This document shows, piece by piece, positions 60,102 through 64,000 of a stretch of DNA of 64,000 nucleotides. Both the position numbers and the translations under genes were made by a program. The first letter of the stretch is position 1. Every line of letters starts with the position of its first letter. Origin of the DNA: Gilliamella apis (lineage in GTDB: Bacteria; Pseudomonadota; Gammaproteobacteria; Enterobacterales; Orbaceae); NCBI RefSeq assembly GCF_002142155.1, contig NZ_NASD01000005.1:83686-147685 (forward strand). The letters run 5' to 3'. The notes below the pieces were generated by a model that was given only the letters and a program-made list of their open reading frames with translations, ran no database searches and was not told where the DNA came from.

Positions 60102-60449
60102 TTAATTAGTCTTTAATGTGATTTCTCTCAACATAATTAATAGCATTTTTGCTGGTATTGGTGCTTCAACAGCATGAGGGATATTAGCTGGCATTTTTAC
60201 TATCGTTCCTGGTTCAGCTTTAACTGGTTTGCCATCAATAATTAAATTTAATTGCCCTTCTATGACCATAACGATCGCATCAAATGGTGCACTATGTTCA
60301 GAGAGCCCTTGTCCTTTATCAAAAGCAAATAAGGTTAAGTTACCACCAGATGTTTTAGCTAATACTCGACTAGCAATACCTTGCTCCGTTTGTTTAATTA
60401 ATGAAGCTAAATTTAGTTCTTGTGCTGGAGGAATAGTATTATTTGGCAT
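60102..60449 (-). CDS. Cupin-domain protein
   Basis: 115 residues from the ATG at 60449 (SD CAGGAG); a longer frame to 60506 lacks support. Single small cupin barrel: SEHSAPFDAIVMVIEGQ as motif 1 and PGTIVKMPANIPHAVEAP as motif 2, retaining His residues that could bind a metal. Such lone cupins often sense or isomerise small molecules. It is first in cupin-methyltransferase, divergent from the regulator. Confidence 0.82.
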   Translation of the reverse strand: MPNNTIPPAQELNLASLIKQTEQGIASRVLAKTSGGNLTLFAFDKGQGLSEHSAPFDAIVMVIEGQLNLIIDGKPVKAEPGTIVKMPANIPHAVEAPIPAKMLLIMLREITLKTN

Positions 60450-60664
60450 AAGATGCTCCTGTTTTTCAGTAAGTGCAAAACAAAATATAATTGTTATTTT
60501 GGTCAAGGCTTATGATATAGGTTATAAGTGGTTAAATTATTATTGTTAAAAAACATTATATTTCATATGGTTATTGATAATTAATAATAAGGCTTTATTT
60601 ATTGAAATAAGAATTATTATCAATTATATTGAAGTCATTCTAAAGTTATTATTAGGCAATCCCT

Positions 60665-60678
60665 ATGACATTTGTCAA
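60665..60678. promoter_or_regulatory. Crp/Fnr-type dyad at the regulator's start codon
   Basis: ATGAC-ATTT-GTCAA is a 14-base site with FNR-like geometry (5-4-5), one base from a perfect TTGAC-N4-GTCAA. Its first three bases are the start ATG. An identical copy lies at 63547-63560. Confidence 0.45.
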
Positions 60679-61378
60679 AAATATACCAACTCAAGATGAG
60701 ATTTTAACTTGGTTAAATAATGTAAAAATGTTTGATGGGCTAACCACTGATGCATTAATACCAATCCTTGAAAATGCTAGTTATATGGAATTTAGTACCG
60801 GTGAGCTAATTAGTTATGAAGGTATGCCTTTTTCTGGTTGTTCGTTGGTTCTTGCTGGTAAAGTTGAGGTATTTAGAAATACTTATTTAGGTGAAGAAAA
60901 AGTTTTTGGGATTTTTTCGCCTTATGAATTAGTTGCCATTGCTGCAGTGTTTATGCCTCATAATCGCTTTCCCATGACAATTCGAGCAAAAACTAATTGC
61001 TCATTATTATTACTTGAAAAAAATAGCGTATTACAAGTTTGTATGAATAATCCTATTGTTATGCAACGCTTGTTAGTGCAATTTAGTACTAAACTATACG
61101 AACAAATTAATAACATCGATTGGTTAACATCCAGTTCGGCAGAACAGCGTTTAGCTGCTTATATTTTATCGTTATCTTCGAAACAAGATACAAGTTTTGT
61201 GTTACCAATATCACGCAGTCAATTGGCAACTAAGCTCGGTATCCGTTATGAAACGTTAAGCCGACTAATTTCTAGTTGGCGTAAACAAAAAATAATTGAA
61301 ATTAAATTGAATCAGGTAACAATTTTAAAGAGAACCTATCTTCACCAGCTTACGCTTCCTTCACAACGTTCATTTTAA
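60665..61378 (+). CDS. Crp/Fnr-family transcription regulator
   Basis: 237 residues. N-terminal cyclic-nucleotide-binding-like fold (about 22-140), dimer helix, and a C-terminal winged helix with RSQLATKLGIRYETLSRLIS. Glu196, Ser199 and Arg200 in the recognition helix match the FNR/DNR E-x-x-S-R pattern that reads TTGA half-sites. There is no N-terminal FNR cysteine cluster, so it is not an FNR-type oxygen sensor; the three cysteines are scattered. An FNR-spaced dyad overlaps its start codon. Divergent from cupin-methyltransferase, convergent with the TonB receptor. Confidence 0.88.
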   Translation: MTFVKNIPTQDEILTWLNNVKMFDGLTTDALIPILENASYMEFSTGELISYEGMPFSGCSLVLAGKVEVFRNTYLGEEKVFGIFSPYELVAIAAVFMPHNRFPMTIRAKTNCSLLLLEKNSVLQVCMNNPIVMQRLLVQFSTKLYEQINNIDWLTSSSAEQRLAAYILSLSSKQDTSFVLPISRSQLATKLGIRYETLSRLISSWRKQKIIEIKLNQVTILKRTYLHQLTLPSQRSF

Positions 61379-61383
61379 GTAGC

Positions 61384-61419
61384 TGTATCTGACAGCATTA
61401 CTGTCAGATACACTTTTTT
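61384..61419. terminator. Terminator between the Crp/Fnr gene and the TonB receptor gene
   Basis: Perfect 12-bp stem TGTATCTGACAG / CTGTCAGATACA, loop of 5, then CTTTTTT; it reaches the receptor stop codon. Confidence 0.9.
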
Positions 61420-63481
61420 AGAAGTGATAAACAAGCCCACTATTGAGATTGAATCCCATAGCTGGGAATAAAGTATTTTCTTGTTTTGATTTTACTACAT
61501 CATTAGCAACCGAGGCGGTAGCATAATGTTTGTTGGTTAGGTTATCTGCAGTTAAATAAGCCGACCAACCATTAGGATTTTGATAATTAATTTTAAAGCC
61601 TAAAGCTACATATTTATCTCGGTATTGAACATTCATATTATTGGCATGATCAACCGGCGTATTAGTTGGGGACCAGTGAATATTTGGGCCAAGTGTCCAG
61701 TTATCATATTTATATAAAATTTCTGCAGTAATCGTATTTCTTGGGATGCCGGCAATATAATTACGATTATATTCGCCACCCATAAAACGAAAATCGTTAT
61801 ACGTCCAAGCTAGACGATATTCAATATCGCCAGAAATAAAAACTGAAGGTATTAGTCCTTTTAGGCCTGCTTCTATCCCTTGATGACGTGTTTTGGCGCC
61901 ATAATTAAATACCCCTATTGCCGTTCCACTTGTGTCGTAAGTGGTAATATATTCATCTTTAATGATGCTTCTATATAAAGCAATATCCCAGTTTAATTCT
62001 TGGGTTATCTTACCATTACCACCAATTTCAGCAGTAATGCCTTTTTGACGATTTAATTTGTTAATTTTGGCTTTCATGCCATCGCTAGTAATAATTTCAC
62101 GAAAGGATGCGGGTTCGTTACTGGTGCTTAAATTGGCATAAAATCGCGTATCATTTGTTTGATTCCAAATTACCCCTAATTTAGGTGACCAAAATGTCCA
62201 TGTTTGATCAAGGGCGTTTTTATTGTGCCGCGCATCAACCTCTCGTTTGGCATGCGTAATTTTAGTATCTAAATTGAGTTGCCATTCATTGTTGATTTGC
62301 CATGAGGAACCAATGGATCCATATACGTTTTCTGCGGTAGCATCATATTTTCCCAGTGAACGTTTATTCATTTTGGTATGACGTCGATTCATCAATAATT
62401 GACGATCAAGATTGGTTTTATCCCATGCTAGAGCTGATCGATAGCTAAAATTATCAAAGGTCATATTATAAGTTAATTGACTACCAATAGTGTTACTATC
62501 ACTTAAAACATAATCGGTTGGTGTAACAAAATTATCATGTGTACGCTGATACCATAAACCTAGCTCAATCGCTTGGTTGTCTAAAGTCCAATTTGCGCGG
62601 TTAGCAATACGCCCCTGTTGAACATTACGATGCGGATCTCGCATTTGCACAACTTTAAAAATACTCGTTGGATCACTTTTGCTTTTACGTTGCGATAAAG
62701 GTCCTGGAATATCAAAACGTAAATCTGTCCAACTTAACCATGTTCTATTTTCAAAGTTTTCATTACTATAACCAAAGTTAGATCGAACTGTTTTCCGTTG
62801 CGAGGTTGAATGATCTCGATAACCATCAAAATGGTCATAAGATAGGCTAATGCGACCATCCATATCATAACCGCTATGACCTAATGCGATTTGCGCGGCT
62901 TCTCGACCAAATGCTCCATATTCATAACGAGCACTACCAAGTTCATCTTTTCCTGTGTAGGAGATGAAATTCAATTCTCCCCCTAAACTATTAGCTTGAG
63001 GATGGGTATTATTGGCTCCACGGTAAACTGAAATTAACCGAGCTTCACGCATATCTAAGGTACTAATATGGAAATCACCATCAGCATCCGTGATAGGTAG
63101 CCCATCTTGTAATAGTAAGACACCTCGTGATAGCGGGGCACTTTGCACTCCGGAACCACGAATGTTTAATCTTGGTTGATCTGTACCGCCAAAAAAGTTT
63201 TGAATAATAATTCCAGGTTGATAATCAAGCGCATCTTGTAGTGTGGATAATCTATTTTCCTGTTCTGGAATGATTAAGTTAGTTGCCCCAGCAGTTTGTT
63301 TCTGTTTAACTTGTTCCTGCTGAAAAGTCGGAGACAATGAATTTTTTCTATTATCACTATCATTAGGGGTAACAATAATTGTATCATGACTTGTCTCGGC
63401 TAATGCATAACCGCTAAACATCATAGGCGAATAGAATAGGGTTAATATACTTATTTGAATAACTTTATTTTTTCTGCACAT
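61418..63481 (-). CDS. TonB-dependent outer membrane receptor
   Basis: 687 residues. Signal peptide (cleavage about after ALA, residue 28), a TonB-box-like DTIIVTP, a plug domain (about 60-170: LQDALDYQPGIII, RLNIRGSGVQ, GANNTHPQANSLGGELNF) and a 22-strand-type barrel ending in the terminal Phe. Plug and barrel resemble ferric siderophore receptors such as FecA. The Fur box upstream supports iron uptake. The ligand is not readable. No SD is strong; GAGATG lies just before the ATG. Confidence 0.88.
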   Translation of the reverse strand: MCRKNKVIQISILTLFYSPMMFSGYALAETSHDTIIVTPNDSDNRKNSLSPTFQQEQVKQKQTAGATNLIIPEQENRLSTLQDALDYQPGIIIQNFFGGTDQPRLNIRGSGVQSAPLSRGVLLLQDGLPITDADGDFHISTLDMREARLISVYRGANNTHPQANSLGGELNFISYTGKDELGSARYEYGAFGREAAQIALGHSGYDMDGRISLSYDHFDGYRDHSTSQRKTVRSNFGYSNENFENRTWLSWTDLRFDIPGPLSQRKSKSDPTSIFKVVQMRDPHRNVQQGRIANRANWTLDNQAIELGLWYQRTHDNFVTPTDYVLSDSNTIGSQLTYNMTFDNFSYRSALAWDKTNLDRQLLMNRRHTKMNKRSLGKYDATAENVYGSIGSSWQINNEWQLNLDTKITHAKREVDARHNKNALDQTWTFWSPKLGVIWNQTNDTRFYANLSTSNEPASFREIITSDGMKAKINKLNRQKGITAEIGGNGKITQELNWDIALYRSIIKDEYITTYDTSGTAIGVFNYGAKTRHQGIEAGLKGLIPSVFISGDIEYRLAWTYNDFRFMGGEYNRNYIAGIPRNTITAEILYKYDNWTLGPNIHWSPTNTPVDHANNMNVQYRDKYVALGFKINYQNPNGWSAYLTADNLTNKHYATASVANDVVKSKQENTLFPAMGFNLNSGLVYHF

Positions 63482-63508
63482 AACATCTCACTTCTCATTC
63501 GATTTAAT

Positions 63509-63527
63509 GATAATGATTATTATTTAC
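63509..63527. promoter_or_regulatory. Fur box upstream of the TonB receptor
   Basis: GATAATGATTATTATTTAC matches 15 of 19 positions of the Fur consensus, 28-46 bases before the start codon. Confidence 0.75.
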
Positions 63528-63546
63528 ACAAAAAACAAGAAACACT

Positions 63547-63560
63547 ATGACATTTGTCAA
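63547..63560. promoter_or_regulatory. Second copy of the Crp/Fnr-type dyad
   Basis: ATGAC-ATTT-GTCAA, identical to the site at 60665-60678; identity extends to 17 bases (CTATGACATTTGTCAAA). It sits 66-79 bases upstream of the receptor start, just beyond the Fur box. Confidence 0.5.
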
Positions 63561-63682
63561 ATATAACAAAAAATAAACAATAAAAGTTTAAGGAATAGAT
63601 TATCTCAGGCTTTTGTCAATCAAGAATAATAGTATAAATTATTTTTCTTAGTTGCTTTTTCTTAGTTTTGGTAATGCCTTTA

Positions 63683-63698
63683 GCAGCTATATAGCTGC
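63683..63698. repeat. Perfect 16-base palindrome
   Basis: GCAGCTATATAGCTGC in the receptor-tuf gap. No T tract follows. A second palindrome, AGGTTAATTAACCT, is at 63742-63755. Confidence 0.6.
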
Positions 63699-63788
63699 AT
63701 CTTCACTGATATCGCCTTTAGCTTGATACCTAGGTCTAAATAGGTTAATTAACCTGTTTAATTCGTTTAGTTAAATATTGAGGACAAT

Positions 63789-63816
63789 AAAAAAGGTGCA
63801 CAGAGTGCACCTTTTT
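63789..63816 (-). terminator. Terminator of tuf
   Basis: On the minus strand GGTGCAC / GTGCACC stem with a 3-base loop inside A/T tracts, ending in TTTTTT. A further 8-bp hairpin AAGAGCAT / ATGCTCTT (63826-63846) lies between it and the tuf stop. Confidence 0.9.
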
Positions 63817-63860
63817 GGAACTGATAAGAGCATTTAACATGCTCTTTAGTTACGCTTAAA

Positions 63861-64000
<140 letters not shown>

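Larger units (their letters stand above)
63482..63860. other. 379-base gap between the TonB receptor and tuf
   Basis: No ORF. It contains the Fur box and the Crp/Fnr-type dyad on the receptor side, two short perfect palindromes (63683-63698 and 63742-63755) in the middle, and the tuf terminator on the right. Confidence 0.6.

Overview
The window is AT-rich, compact bacterial chromosome with gammaproteobacterial genes throughout: lpxA/lpxB lipid A genes, slmA, rraA, deoR and an initiator tRNA nearly identical to the E. coli one. Regulatory sites of gammaproteobacterial type (Fur, CRP, LexA, ArgR, DeoR, BirA, sigma-32) can be read by eye. Low GC, sugar-scavenging loci and broken-up enterobacterial operons suggest a host-associated member of the Orbaceae (Gilliamella/Orbus-like bee or insect gut bacteria). 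That placement is inference. No insertion sequence, prophage, CRISPR array or plasmid gene was seen.

Layout. 1-2.2 kb: end of a mannose-family PTS operon with two SIS-domain deglycase-like proteins and an EIIA. 2.3-5.7 kb: exported prolyl oligopeptidase and asd. 5.7-10.8 kb: N-acetylglucosamine regulon, nagBAC divergent from nagE, with a CRP site and dyads between. 10.9-16.4 kb: tusC-tusD-fkpA, then fabZ-lpxA-lpxB-rnhB and a YiiX-like peptidase. 16.5-23 kb: ndh, an HlyD plus two ABC-2 permeases without an ATPase, menA and rraA. 23-28 kb: dprA, def, grpE, nadK, pgpA, argF. 28.4-32.8 kb: carAB under ArgR boxes. 33-37 kb: GFA-like protein, initiator tRNA-Met, metF and metE. 37-45 kb: small membrane protein, YagU-like protein, Fur-controlled mntH, SOS-controlled recN, coaBC-dut-slmA, mscS. 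45-51.3 kb: cysE and a complete sucrose locus (cscB, cscR, cscA, cscK) followed by a maltose acetyltransferase stub. 51.4-58.6 kb: bioB alone under a BirA-like operator, then dxr, deoR, deoC, frr, pyrH, tsf, rpsB. 58.9-64 kb: yjdM, a methyltransferase-cupin pair divergent from a Crp/Fnr regulator, a Fur-controlled TonB receptor, and the end of tuf.

The genes describe an organism living on sugars (sucrose, GlcNAc, probably glycated amino acids, deoxyribose) under CRP control, making its own arginine/pyrimidine precursors, methionine and cysteine, and competing for iron and manganese. Many neighbourhoods are E. coli operons cut short or rejoined: nagE lacks its EIIA domain, tusB is missing beside tusCD, rnhB lacks dnaE, def lacks fmt, bioB stands alone, and deoC-deoR sits between frr and dxr. 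The least explained segment is the regulator-cupin-methyltransferase-TonB cluster near 60 kb, where one identical Crp/Fnr-type dyad occurs at the regulator's start codon and upstream of the receptor.
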